A stretch of 64,000 bases of DNA from Bacteroidales bacterium (GTDB taxonomy: Bacteria; Bacteroidota; Bacteroidia; Bacteroidales; VadinHA17), in the NCBI GenBank assembly GCA_024763075.1, contig JANTGF010000006.1, positions 1-64,000 on the forward strand, read 5' to 3'. The notes beneath the pieces are model-generated. The model had not been told where the DNA came from, did not search any database, and saw only the letters and a program-made list of their open reading frames with translations. The translations under genes were made by a program, and so were the position numbers. Shown piece by piece: positions 19,821 through 27,846 of this stretch (positions within the stretch are counted from its first letter, which is position 1; the number at the start of each line of letters is the position of its first letter).

Positions 19821-20234
19821 TTAATGTGTCCTTTGATCCATTAGATTCTCCAGATTTCCCTCTAAATATGCATCAATGGTTTGTTGTATATCCATTTGGT
19901 CCGTGAGAATTACTTCCAGTCCCGCACTGCGGAAGTTTTCGTAAGCTCCCATGCCCATCCCTCCGGCAATCAGTACCTGGCAATCAGATAATTCCTGAAC
20001 CATGGTGGCATGCCGGTTTTGAGCACCCTGGCCATAGCCATGTCCGGCCGAAGTTTCATGGTTGTGCTCTTGGTTATGGTGCATTCCTCCCGGGGCAAAA
20101 TGGCCTGTTCTTCTTTCTCTCAGATAGACATTGTTAACTATATTATCGTCAATTTCAAAAATCTTGTAATAGGGAGCCCTTCCAAAATGCTGGCTGACTG
20201 TGGATCCGTTATTGGTTACTACTGCAATTTTCAT
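19821..20234 (-). CDS. NifB/NifX-type dinitrogenase iron-molybdenum cofactor domain protein
   Basis: 137 residues from the ATG at 20232-20234. The start MKIAVVTNNGSTVSQHFGRAPYYKIFEID is the Nif11/NifX-like cofactor-binding fold (PF02579). A histidine-rich insert (about residues 44-75, including GGMHHNQEHNHETSAGHGYG) lies before the second half VQELSDCQVLIAGGMGMGAYE. Such stand-alone proteins probably carry iron-sulfur or other metal cofactors. No nitrogenase genes are near. The open frame reaches back to 20276, but the shorter start matches the family. It is downstream of the zinc dehydrogenase on the same strand (137 bp gap). Confidence 0.85.
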   Translation of the reverse strand: MKIAVVTNNGSTVSQHFGRAPYYKIFEIDDNIVNNVYLRERRTGHFAPGGMHHNQEHNHETSAGHGYGQGAQNRHATMVQELSDCQVLIAGGMGMGAYENFRSAGLEVILTDQMDIQQTIDAYLEGNLENLMDQRTH

Positions 20235-20371
20235 AAGTTTGTATTTTATTGTTTCTGTATCTATTAGTTTTGTCATTTCCGATAGTCATCGGAACAACCA
20301 AAACAAATTTTATTATCCTATTATCCAGGGATTTACGCACCCGGTTGCAAATATAAAGCTCCTATGGAACA

Positions 20372-21406
20372 TTAAAAATCTATCATTGCTTTCATTACTC
20401 CGTCTGAATAACCTGCAACAAGGTCAAATGCTTTTTTAGTATCAGAAAATGAAAACCGGTGGGTAACCATTTCAGATACATTTGTTTGTCCTGTTTCAAT
20501 CAGGTCAAGAACAGGTTGTACACATTCATTTTGCCTCCTTACATTTACGATGGTTATTTCCTTATGTCGGAGTTTATCAACACTAAATTTCCAGGTATCT
20601 GTCTCGGGAATACCTATGATCATCAATTTCCCTCCGGGCTTTAGCAGATCAATGGCCTGATCCACGGCTTCCTGTTGTCCGCAACATTCATATACCACAT
20701 CCAGCAGGTTTTTGCAATGCTTCCGGATATCCTGAATAATATTTGTTTTTAGGGGGTTTCCGGTATAATCAACACCTGTTTTTTTTGCAAGCTCCAGGCG
20801 ATCATCAATCTTGTCAGTTACCATAAATTCTTTTCCGCCTAAAAACTGGGAACTCAAAAAAACACTCATGCCTATCGGGCCAAATCCCAGAATTCCTATG
20901 GAAGCATTTTTGGAAGGGCTGGCCTGTTTAACAGCGTAATAGCCAATGGATAAGGGCTCAGAAAGGGCACAGTCATCATAGCTGAGTTTGCCGGATACCG
21001 GAAACAAACTCTTTTCCGGCATTACGATATATTCTGACAAACAACCTTCAGCCTGGCCCGGTGTACCCAGAAAACTCAGATTTCTGCAGGTATGTGTTCT
21101 CCCTGCCTTACACTGATCACATTCATAACAGGGCATGGCCGGATCTATGGCAACTTTATCGCCGGGCTTTACTCTGCTAACTGCACTTCCTGTTTTAATT
21201 ACCTGACCGGCACCTTCATGACCTACCGTAAAGGGGTAATTTACCACCTGGGATCCAATTTTACCTGTTGTATAATAGTGAATGTCTGATCCACAGACTC
21301 CTACCGTTTTCATTTTTATCAGAACATCGTGATCCGAAACTATTTTGGGATCGGGAACCGTAACCAATCGCATCTCGCGTATACCGGTAAGTTTAAAAGC
21401 TTTCAT
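20372..21406 (-). CDS. Zinc-dependent MDR-family alcohol/polyol dehydrogenase
   Basis: 344 residues of the medium-chain dehydrogenase family. Catalytic zinc ligands are Cys38 (GVCGSDIHYY) and His63-Glu64 (VGHEGAGQVI). Structural zinc is bound by four cysteines in CYECDQCKAGRTHTC (93-107). The Rossmann motif GILGFGPIGM follows near 170. The layout resembles sorbitol/L-idonate/threonine dehydrogenases. The exact substrate is not readable, and no sugar-uptake or kinase genes are adjacent. A -7-like box on the minus strand (TATTTTTG, 21465-21472) could serve it. Confidence 0.88.
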   Translation of the reverse strand: MKAFKLTGIREMRLVTVPDPKIVSDHDVLIKMKTVGVCGSDIHYYTTGKIGSQVVNYPFTVGHEGAGQVIKTGSAVSRVKPGDKVAIDPAMPCYECDQCKAGRTHTCRNLSFLGTPGQAEGCLSEYIVMPEKSLFPVSGKLSYDDCALSEPLSIGYYAVKQASPSKNASIGILGFGPIGMSVFLSSQFLGGKEFMVTDKIDDRLELAKKTGVDYTGNPLKTNIIQDIRKHCKNLLDVVYECCGQQEAVDQAIDLLKPGGKLMIIGIPETDTWKFSVDKLRHKEITIVNVRRQNECVQPVLDLIETGQTNVSEMVTHRFSFSDTKKAFDLVAGYSDGVMKAMIDF

Positions 21407-21570
21407 AAAAGATAAAAAATAAAAATACCGGATTTCTCAGGTATCTAGGTGACTAATAAGCTTACAAAAATATTAAATAATAATTGAATATTAGTCTGGA
21501 TAGAGCTTTGTTTCGGCTGAAAATTATATCAGACAATATTTTTTTGAAAAAGGGAAGATCTTAAAAGAAA

Positions 21571-21993
21571 CTATTCAGGAGATGATAATTCTTCAACCTC
21601 AATAAATTTAAATGGCAGATTAACCATAGCACTGAAATCCAGGCCGCATTCCTTCATGTCCAGGTCATCTTCTTCGTAATACCAGTTTATTTCAATGTTT
21701 TTATTTCTGGATCTTACTTTTTCCAGAGTTTTAAATAATTTCAGCAGAACTTTTGAAGAGCTGGTATTAAAATATTCAAGCTGTACATCAATAGTTGTTT
21801 CTTCAGGTGGGGTGGTTTTAAATTCCTGAAGCCATTGAATAACCGGTTCAAAAAAAGCATTGTGGTTTTCGGGAATGGATTTGCCTGCAATCCGGAATTT
21901 GTTGCTTTCCGGAGAATATCTGATATCCGGGGTCTTTAATGAACCTCTGATGTTAAGCTCCGGAATTTTACTTTTCTGAGAGGATTTTTTCAC
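21571..21993 (-). CDS. SiaC-family (DUF1987) regulatory phosphoprotein
   Basis: 140 residues. It shows the family pattern TPDIRYSPESNKFRIAGKSIPENHNAFF, then WLQEF, YFNTSSSKVLLKLF and WYYEEDDLDMKECG. In Pseudomonas, SiaC is phosphorylated on a Thr by the SiaB kinase and dephosphorylated by the SiaA PP2C phosphatase to control a cyclase. The equivalent Thr is probably Thr77 in FNTSS. Neither a SiaB-like kinase nor a diguanylate cyclase is adjacent. A PP2C/SpoIIE protein lies 13 kb away and is only a possible partner. A palindrome ACATAC-ATTAC-GTATGT lies 19 bp upstream. Confidence 0.86.
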   Translation of the reverse strand: MKKSSQKSKIPELNIRGSLKTPDIRYSPESNKFRIAGKSIPENHNAFFEPVIQWLQEFKTTPPEETTIDVQLEYFNTSSSKVLLKLFKTLEKVRSRNKNIEINWYYEEDDLDMKECGLDFSAMVNLPFKFIEVEELSSPE

Positions 21994-22011
21994 TTGTATA
22001 ATTTAAGCTTT

Positions 22012-22028
22012 ACATACATTACGTATGT
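22012..22028. promoter_or_regulatory. 17-bp palindrome upstream of the SiaC-like gene
   Basis: ACATAC and GTATGT are perfect inverted arms around a 5-nt spacer, 19 bp upstream of the start codon. It could be an operator for a dimeric regulator. There is no further evidence. Confidence 0.3.
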
Positions 22029-22132
22029 CATATTTTAAATGTTTCAGGTATTTCCTGTTTTTTATGAAGCAAAAAAGATGGGATGTATTTGATTTTCAGA
22101 AATAGCACTATTATATTTAACAAAGATCATAT

Positions 22133-22327
22133 AAAAAAAGGCCTTACATAGTGTCTCTTAGAAAACGCCAAATACTGCATTATTCTTGTTTTGAAAACGG
22201 TCATTTACAAAAGTAAACTCCCTGATTTTCAAAGATTCGAAAGCCTTGTCTTTGGCGTCTTCTAAGAAGCCACTCTAAAAGTTAAGAGTTTTCTTAGAAG
22301 CACTACATAAACCGTAAAGCCTTTTTT
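22133..22327. terminator. Terminator hairpin split by a miniature element
   Basis: The left arm 22133-22147 (A tract plus GGCCTTAC) and right arm 22314-22327 (GTAAAGCC plus T tract) are complementary except for one mismatch. Without the 153-bp insert and one copy of its 6-bp target duplication, they form a compact bidirectional terminator with a 7-nt loop. It would serve the POT transporter gene, which ends at 22344. Confidence 0.7.
22151..22303. mobile_element. 153-bp MITE-like element, copy 1
   Basis: The ends are imperfect inverted repeats: 16 nt at 22151-22166 and 22288-22303, 13 of 16 matching. The element is flanked on both sides by TACATA (22145-22150 and 22304-22309), a 6-bp target duplication. 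An internal 16-nt segment (22251-22266) can also pair with the left end (22157-22172; 15 of 16), so two folds compete. Copy 2 at 46960-47112 is the same length, and 8 mismatches are counted across 157 aligned bases. There is no coding capacity. The parent transposase is not in the window. Confidence 0.88.
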
Positions 22328-22343
22328 ATTCATTTATAAGATT

Positions 22344-24038
22344 TTATTCATCACTTGTAGCACTTTCCAGGGTTTTCATAATACTGAAAATGAAAATGGA
22401 TGAAAGCAGTAACATTACAACCAGCAATAAGAAAAACTGCCACATTTCCCATTTTTGCCAAAACGGGCCGATAAAGCCAGCCAGTAAATTTCCAATGGCA
22501 GTAGATCCAAACCAGGCACCCTGCATAAATCCTGAAAGGCTGGGGGGAGCTACTTTAGAAACAAAGGAGATGCCAATCGGGCTGTAAAACAGTTCTGAAA
22601 TAGTAAGACTAAAATATGTTGCGATCAGCCAATACGGTGTAACCCGCATGGAATCAGCGACTGCTCCTGGTACGAAATCCTTTGGTGAAACAAGTCCGGT
22701 GGCAACCAAAACCATTATTAAAAAACTCATGGCAGCCAGTATCAAACCAATACCAATTTTCCTTGGAGAACTTGGCTCAAGCCCCCTTTTATTCAGCGAT
22801 GTAAAAATTCCAATGATAATGGGAGTCAAAAAAACGATAAAAATCGGATTAAACTGTTGGAAGATCATTGGGTTTATGGGCATTTTATCTGAATAACCCT
22901 GAATCACATAATATGCAAGGGCTCCACCAACTATAATCATCGTAAGCCCGATCATTTTTAAAAGCTTTGTGTTCTTCTTGCCTATCAGGAAAACCAACCC
23001 CATGATAACAGCAATGATAGGCAAAAGAGCCCTCAGATCAAAAATAGCATAAGTTAAGGCACTTACTTCGGTGTAGGTGTAGTCCCTGGCAAAAATAGTA
23101 AGGGTAAACCCGTTTTGATGAAAAGCCATCCAGAAGAAAATATTTACAAGAAAAATAAGACCCAGGGCTACCATTCTTTTTTTATGTTGTTCTGGTGTCA
23201 GCGTAATAATATTTTTTGATTCGTCTTTTATCGCATGTTTGTGCATAATATCCACATGCTTGTATGTTTTTCTAAAACCTGCAAAGATCAACATCGAAAT
23301 AATGATACTAACAGCGGCAATACCGAAACCATAACTATAGGATTTACTTAATGTATCAATGTAATGATGACTGAAGTCTGTCAGGTTGGTAAACTGGTAT
23401 GATGAGCCTTCAATAATAGCAGATTTAGCCATTTCCAAATATTCACCGGTTTTTTCATAGGTACCACCATTACTTATTGCTTTTAAATAGTTGTGGGCAA
23501 ATGCAGGAATATTGGCATTGTAAAGCAGGTCGCCTTTTTTCATAATTATCTTGCTCATGGCCTGCGCAGCCGAAGGAGCAAAAAAGGCTCCGATATTAAT
23601 TCCCATGTAGAATATCCAGAAAGCAGAATCACGCAGTTTATCAAATTTTGCATCGTCATACAGCTTCCCAACTAGCGCCTGAAGGTTTCCTTTGAAAAAT
23701 CCAGTTCCAAAGGAAATAATAGTCAGAGCAATGTAAATAATAAGCTTGGTTGATCCGGGCTGGGCAAGAAGAAAATACCCGCCAATCATAAGGATTATAC
23801 CTAAAGTGATGGTTTTGCTGAAGCCGAAAAGCTTATCAGCAATGATTCCTCCCAACAGAGGGATGAAATAAATACCAAACAAAAAAGTTCCGTAAACACG
23901 TCCGGCTTCCTCGGCATTCATGCCAAATTTGGCCTGCAGAAATAAGATAAAAATGGCGAGCATGGTATAGTAGCCAAACCGCTCTCCCATATTTGCAAAT
24001 AAAAATACATACAGTCCTTTTGGGTGTCCTTTAAACAT
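22344..24038 (-). CDS. POT/PTR-family peptide MFS transporter
   Basis: 564 residues with about 14 hydrophobic segments. The N-terminal motif is NMGERFGYYTMLAIF, corresponding to the ExxERFxYY signature of proton-coupled oligopeptide transporters, but the first Glu is Asn16 here (Glu19 and Arg20 are kept). FGIYFIPLLGGIIAD and GTGFFKGNLQALVG are further POT motifs. A soluble stretch rich in Tyr/Ser lies near 160-225 and a cytoplasmic linker near 260-285. It probably imports di- or tripeptides, and the coupling mode is uncertain given the Asn. A -7-like box (minus strand, 24075-24082) lies 37 bp upstream. Confidence 0.9.
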   Translation of the reverse strand: MFKGHPKGLYVFLFANMGERFGYYTMLAIFILFLQAKFGMNAEEAGRVYGTFLFGIYFIPLLGGIIADKLFGFSKTITLGIILMIGGYFLLAQPGSTKLIIYIALTIISFGTGFFKGNLQALVGKLYDDAKFDKLRDSAFWIFYMGINIGAFFAPSAAQAMSKIIMKKGDLLYNANIPAFAHNYLKAISNGGTYEKTGEYLEMAKSAIIEGSSYQFTNLTDFSHHYIDTLSKSYSYGFGIAAVSIIISMLIFAGFRKTYKHVDIMHKHAIKDESKNIITLTPEQHKKRMVALGLIFLVNIFFWMAFHQNGFTLTIFARDYTYTEVSALTYAIFDLRALLPIIAVIMGLVFLIGKKNTKLLKMIGLTMIIVGGALAYYVIQGYSDKMPINPMIFQQFNPIFIVFLTPIIIGIFTSLNKRGLEPSSPRKIGIGLILAAMSFLIMVLVATGLVSPKDFVPGAVADSMRVTPYWLIATYFSLTISELFYSPIGISFVSKVAPPSLSGFMQGAWFGSTAIGNLLAGFIGPFWQKWEMWQFFLLLVVMLLLSSIFIFSIMKTLESATSDE

Positions 24039-24074
24039 AATAATCGGGCTTTAGTTAAGTTAAAAAATAAGCAA

Positions 24075-24082
24075 CAAATATA
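24075..24082 (-). promoter_or_regulatory. Candidate POT gene promoter -7 box
   Basis: TATATTTG on the minus strand matches TAnnTTTG. A TTG lies 23 nt further upstream (24106-24108), slightly beyond the usual spacing. Confidence 0.4.
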
Positions 24083-24207
24083 TAAATCTTTTTTAATCCC
24101 GACAGCAAGGATGTCAATTCTTAACTGAATTGATTTTTTTAAAAGTCTTGTTCTGGATTACACTCAATTTTACTCTCCAAAATATTTTTTTTAAAGGAAG
24201 AAGAAAC

Positions 24208-24215
24208 TAAATTTG
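24208..24215 (+). promoter_or_regulatory. Candidate promoter -7 box for the NAD(P)HX repair gene
   Basis: TAAATTTG matches TAnnTTTG, 39 nt before the first ATG of the gene. No good -33 TTG was found. Confidence 0.4.
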
Positions 24216-24272
24216 TACTGAGTTGAACCGAACCTGAATAATATACAGAATCTAATGAAGACAGCGGCTCTT

Positions 24273-25787
24273 ATGAAAATATTTCCAACCGGCAGGGTAA
24301 AAGAGATTGATGCTTATACCATAGAGAATGAGCCCATTTCTTCCATTGATTTAATGGAAAGAGCTGCAGGTACTATTCATGAGTGGATATTGCAACATTA
24401 TAGTAAAGAAAGACCTGTGAAAGTTTTTGCCGGAACCGGAAATAACGGTGGAGACGCATTGGCTGTGTCCAGGATGTTGGCAGAGAGCGGTTTTCTGGTA
24501 CGGGTTTTCCTGGTCAGATTTTCTCAGAAGGTTTCTAATGATTGCAGAGTGAATCTTGATCGGCTGAAAGAACAGGATAAAGTATTTATGACGGAGATAC
24601 GAAACGATGAGGAATTTCCTTCCGTTCATAAAAAGGATTTAATTCTTGACGGAATTTTTGGTTCAGGCCTTTCACGACAGGTTACGGGTCTTTATCTGAA
24701 GTTGATTCAACACATCAATAAACCTGGTGCGGAGGTAATTGCCATAGATATCCCTTCAGGTTTAATGGGAGAGGACAATACGGAAAACAATCCTGAGGGA
24801 ATTATTAAGGCTGCATTTACCTTGAGTTTTCAATTCCCCAAGCTGGCTTTTTTATTTGCTGAAAATGAAGTGTTTACAGGAAGCTGGAAAATTCTGTCGA
24901 TCGGGTTGCATCAAAGGTATATTCAGATGACGGAATCAAAATATTATTTTGTAACACGGGAATTTATAAAAGAGAATAAGAAAAAACGAAATAAGTTCAG
25001 TCACAAGGGGAATTTCGGACATGCTTTACTAATTTCCGGTTGTTATGGGAAAATGGGTGCTGCAGTTCTTGCTGCAAAGTCTTGCTTACGAACAGGGGTA
25101 GGGCTGCTTACAACCCATGTTCCGGGAAAGGGAACCGGTATTATCCAGACCTCCGTACCTGAATCCATGTTAAGTATTGATCAATCTGATATTCTGTTTT
25201 CAAAACCACCAGCTAATATTTCAGATTATAGTAGTATTGGTATTGGTCCTGCGATCGGCTGCAGGAGTAACTCGCAGAAAGGGATGCATGAACTTTTAGA
25301 AAAATATGATAAACCTATGGTGATTGATGCAGATGGGATTAATATTCTGAGTCAAAACCCCGACTGGCTGAAAAACCTTCCGAAATACAGTATCCTTACA
25401 CCGCATCCCAAAGAATTTGAACGCCTGACAGGAAAGTGTACATCAGGTTACGAGCGCCATTTAAAGCAGATAGAGTTTGCGGTCACCCATAAAGTCGTAC
25501 TTGTCCTGAAGGGAGCTTATACATCCGTTGCCTGCCCGGACGGAAAGTGCTTTTTTAATTCCACCGGAAATCCGGGGATGGCTACCGCCGGTAGCGGAGA
25601 TGTGCTTACCGGAATTATTTTATCTTTGCTTGGTCAGGACTATGAACCTTGTCTGGCAGCAATATTGGGAGTTTATATCCATGGTGCCGCGGGTGACCTT
25701 TCAAAAAGGGAAGCAGGGGAGGAATCACTTATTGCATCTGATATCATTGATAAGCTTGGAATGGCTTTTCTGGAAACAGATGTATGA
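24273..25787 (+). CDS. nnrD: Bifunctional NAD(P)HX epimerase / ADP-dependent NAD(P)HX dehydratase
   Basis: About 504 residues, fused YjeF_N and YjeF_C domains. The N-terminal epimerase (about 1-210) has VFAGTGNNGGDALAVSRML, GIFGSGLSRQVTG and IDIPSGLMGE. The C-terminal dehydratase (about 230-500) has GKMGAAVLAAKSCLRTGVGL, DADGINIL, LTPHPKEFERLTG and the catalytic NPGMATAGSGDVLTG. It repairs hydrated, inactive NADH and NADPH. I chose the ATG at 24273 because MKIFPT is the usual start; the ATG at 24255 adds six residues and cannot be excluded. The gene precedes a DUF4831 lipoprotein by 99 bp. Confidence 0.95.
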   Translation: MKIFPTGRVKEIDAYTIENEPISSIDLMERAAGTIHEWILQHYSKERPVKVFAGTGNNGGDALAVSRMLAESGFLVRVFLVRFSQKVSNDCRVNLDRLKEQDKVFMTEIRNDEEFPSVHKKDLILDGIFGSGLSRQVTGLYLKLIQHINKPGAEVIAIDIPSGLMGEDNTENNPEGIIKAAFTLSFQFPKLAFLFAENEVFTGSWKILSIGLHQRYIQMTESKYYFVTREFIKENKKKRNKFSHKGNFGHALLISGCYGKMGAAVLAAKSCLRTGVGLLTTHVPGKGTGIIQTSVPESMLSIDQSDILFSKPPANISDYSSIGIGPAIGCRSNSQKGMHELLEKYDKPMVIDADGINILSQNPDWLKNLPKYSILTPHPKEFERLTGKCTSGYERHLKQIEFAVTHKVVLVLKGAYTSVACPDGKCFFNSTGNPGMATAGSGDVLTGIILSLLGQDYEPCLAAILGVYIHGAAGDLSKREAGEESLIASDIIDKLGMAFLETDV

Positions 25788-25886
25788 TGGAATTGTAAGG
25801 TTTCATTTTATTTCATTAATTTTACAGGCTGAATAGAGCCTTTTCAAACAAATAATTGATTAGAAACTTAAGTAATTATATATAAA

Positions 25887-27002
25887 ATGAATAAAATTAA
25901 ATATTTCAGTTTCTTAATTTTAATTGTGTTTTTTTCCGGCTGCCAGACACAGGAGAAAACAGCCCAAACGGTAAGTTCTGTTGATAAGGGAATGGATTTG
26001 CCTTCTGATGCCATAATTTACACCTTGCCAAGGACAATCATTAAGGTTGAGGTGGTAGCGGAAAAAGTTACAATGAAAAAAGGTCCATTATCTGCCTATA
26101 GTAAGAAATATCTTGGACTGGAAAGGGGAATTAAGGAGGACCGTACGGAATGGATTCTTAAAATTGAAAATGTAACCAGTTCTGAAGAGGTAGATCCTGA
26201 CCAGTATTATATGGTCCGGTCTAACGGACTGGTAAGCTCAAACTTTTTACAACTTTCGAAAAACGGACTTGTATTAATGCCGGTATCTCAGGAATCCTCT
26301 TTTATTCGTACCGGTCAACCAGGAATTGAGGAGGAAGAAATAGAATATTTTAAGGATCGCTCCGTAAAACCTAATCTTATTGAAAAGTCGGATACTGTTT
26401 ACAGTCTTCTTGAAACGGACACAGGCTTTGTAAAAGTCCCGCATGTACAATTGAAAAACAGATATAAGACACTGGATGAGAAAGCAGCTGAAGCTGCAGC
26501 TTTTATTATTAAAATACGCAAGAGAAGGTTTAAGTTGCTTTCAGGTCAGTACGATGTGTTTCCTGAGGGAATTGCACTGGAATATGCTGTGAATGAACTT
26601 ACACGGCTGGAAAATGAATATTTATCACTGTTTATTGGCAAAACTGTTACCCAACAGGTCTACCGTACATTTACTTACCTGCCAAAAAATGAAGATAATG
26701 AAGATCTGTCGGAAGTACTGTTCCGGTTTTCATCGACCAAAGGAATTTTACCTGAAAAGGATTTGACGGGAAGCCCCGTAACTATTAAAGTTAATAAACT
26801 GAATCCGGAGGATCCCTTTAAATCATTGGCAGTAAACAATGCATCGGAAGATGTTTCCGATCTGATCTATCGGATTCCGGTTCCCTGTCGGGTGGAATTA
26901 TCTGATGAAATGCGATCACTGGGGACCACAGATTTACTTATTTACCAAATGGGACCATTGGTCCGCCTGCCGGATAATGTGGATTTAAGTCCGGAGAAAT
27001 AA
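25887..27002 (+). CDS. DUF4831 family lipoprotein
   Basis: 371 residues. The signal peptide ends VFFSGC (Cys19), indicating a lipoprotein. The early pattern IIYTLPRTIIKVEVVAEKV, then GPLSAYSKKYLGLE, matches DUF4831, a Bacteroidota family of unknown function. There are no catalytic motifs that I recognise. It is downstream of the NAD(P)HX repair gene on the same strand and convergent with the thioredoxin-like gene. Confidence 0.82.
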   Translation: MNKIKYFSFLILIVFFSGCQTQEKTAQTVSSVDKGMDLPSDAIIYTLPRTIIKVEVVAEKVTMKKGPLSAYSKKYLGLERGIKEDRTEWILKIENVTSSEEVDPDQYYMVRSNGLVSSNFLQLSKNGLVLMPVSQESSFIRTGQPGIEEEEIEYFKDRSVKPNLIEKSDTVYSLLETDTGFVKVPHVQLKNRYKTLDEKAAEAAAFIIKIRKRRFKLLSGQYDVFPEGIALEYAVNELTRLENEYLSLFIGKTVTQQVYRTFTYLPKNEDNEDLSEVLFRFSSTKGILPEKDLTGSPVTIKVNKLNPEDPFKSLAVNNASEDVSDLIYRIPVPCRVELSDEMRSLGTTDLLIYQMGPLVRLPDNVDLSPEK

Positions 27003-27047
27003 CTCTGGAAAAACGCATTAAGATTTTGTCTTCCCGATCAAAGGTTT

Positions 27048-27578
27048 TTACTCCCCTTGCTTTGCTTTTCCTTCAAAGGATTTCAAATAATCCTGGTAAG
27101 AAACCGTTTTATAACTATCCGTTGCAAAGAAATCAAGTATGGGCTCAAGATCTTTGGGGGTCATATAACCTGGAACCGAAGTTAGTAACTGCAAATCTTC
27201 TGTAAGGTATGCAGCCGACGGATAAGACATTTTGCCCTGCAATAAGGCTGCAGCCAGTTGATGAGGATTTCTTCCTCCGCCTTCGTTAACAAAGGTTCTG
27301 CCGGAAAACTCAATTGGTTTTGTTGATTCTGCATTAAATTTTACAGCATAATATTTATTATTGAGAATTTCGGCAATTACAGGGTCAGTGAAAGTGCTTT
27401 TATCCATCTTTTTACACCATCCGCACCAGTCAGTGTAAACATCAATAAATATCTTTCTTGGATTTTCCTTACTTAAAGCAACTGCTTCTTCAAAACTATA
27501 CCATTTTACTTTGTCCTGTGAATAACCGGATAGTATAAAACCAAACAAAATAAAGGCAAGAGCTACAATCTTTTTCAT
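27048..27578 (-). CDS. Secreted thioredoxin-like protein
   Basis: 176 residues from the ATG at 27576-27578. The signal peptide MKKIVALAFILFGFILSGYS is followed by a thioredoxin-fold domain with IDVYTDWCGWCKKMDKSTF, so the redox pair is Cys52/Cys55 (CGWC). A WYSFEEAVALSKENPRK helix precedes it, as in the DUF255/thioredoxin_7 group of periplasmic disulfide reductases. The substrate is unknown. The open frame reaches 27665, but the extra 29 residues lie over a TAnnTTTG box and do not look like a signal peptide. Confidence 0.88.
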   Translation of the reverse strand: MKKIVALAFILFGFILSGYSQDKVKWYSFEEAVALSKENPRKIFIDVYTDWCGWCKKMDKSTFTDPVIAEILNNKYYAVKFNAESTKPIEFSGRTFVNEGGGRNPHQLAAALLQGKMSYPSAAYLTEDLQLLTSVPGYMTPKDLEPILDFFATDSYKTVSYQDYLKSFEGKAKQGE

Positions 27579-27632
27579 AATAATCAATTCTTTTATGTTA
27601 TAAAACATGTTTTCAAAAAACATGCCAAAGTG

Positions 27633-27640
27633 CAAATATA
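27633..27640 (-). promoter_or_regulatory. Candidate promoter -7 box of the thioredoxin-like gene
   Basis: TATATTTG on the minus strand fits TAnnTTTG, with TTG at 27663-27665 (22-nt spacer). It lies 55 nt upstream of the chosen start. Confidence 0.45.
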
Positions 27641-27846
27641 CATATATGTCAATAAATATTCGCAAGATATCCGTTTGTCCGCGAATGTGCTGTCATGTAA
27701 CTGACAGATTCGTGGTTTTTTAAGAATCAGATTTTCACGGTACTTCTTATAAAAAATCAACAGATTGAATTTCCCGGATAATTAAAGAGCTAACTTAATA
27801 ATTTTTCTTATTTTAGGCCCTCAATTGAAATCTTAAAAACTTTAAA

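Noticed and set aside
19821-20234. Nitrogen-fixation cluster
   Set aside because: Only a NifX-type domain is present. No nifHDK, nifB radical-SAM or nifE/N genes are in the window.
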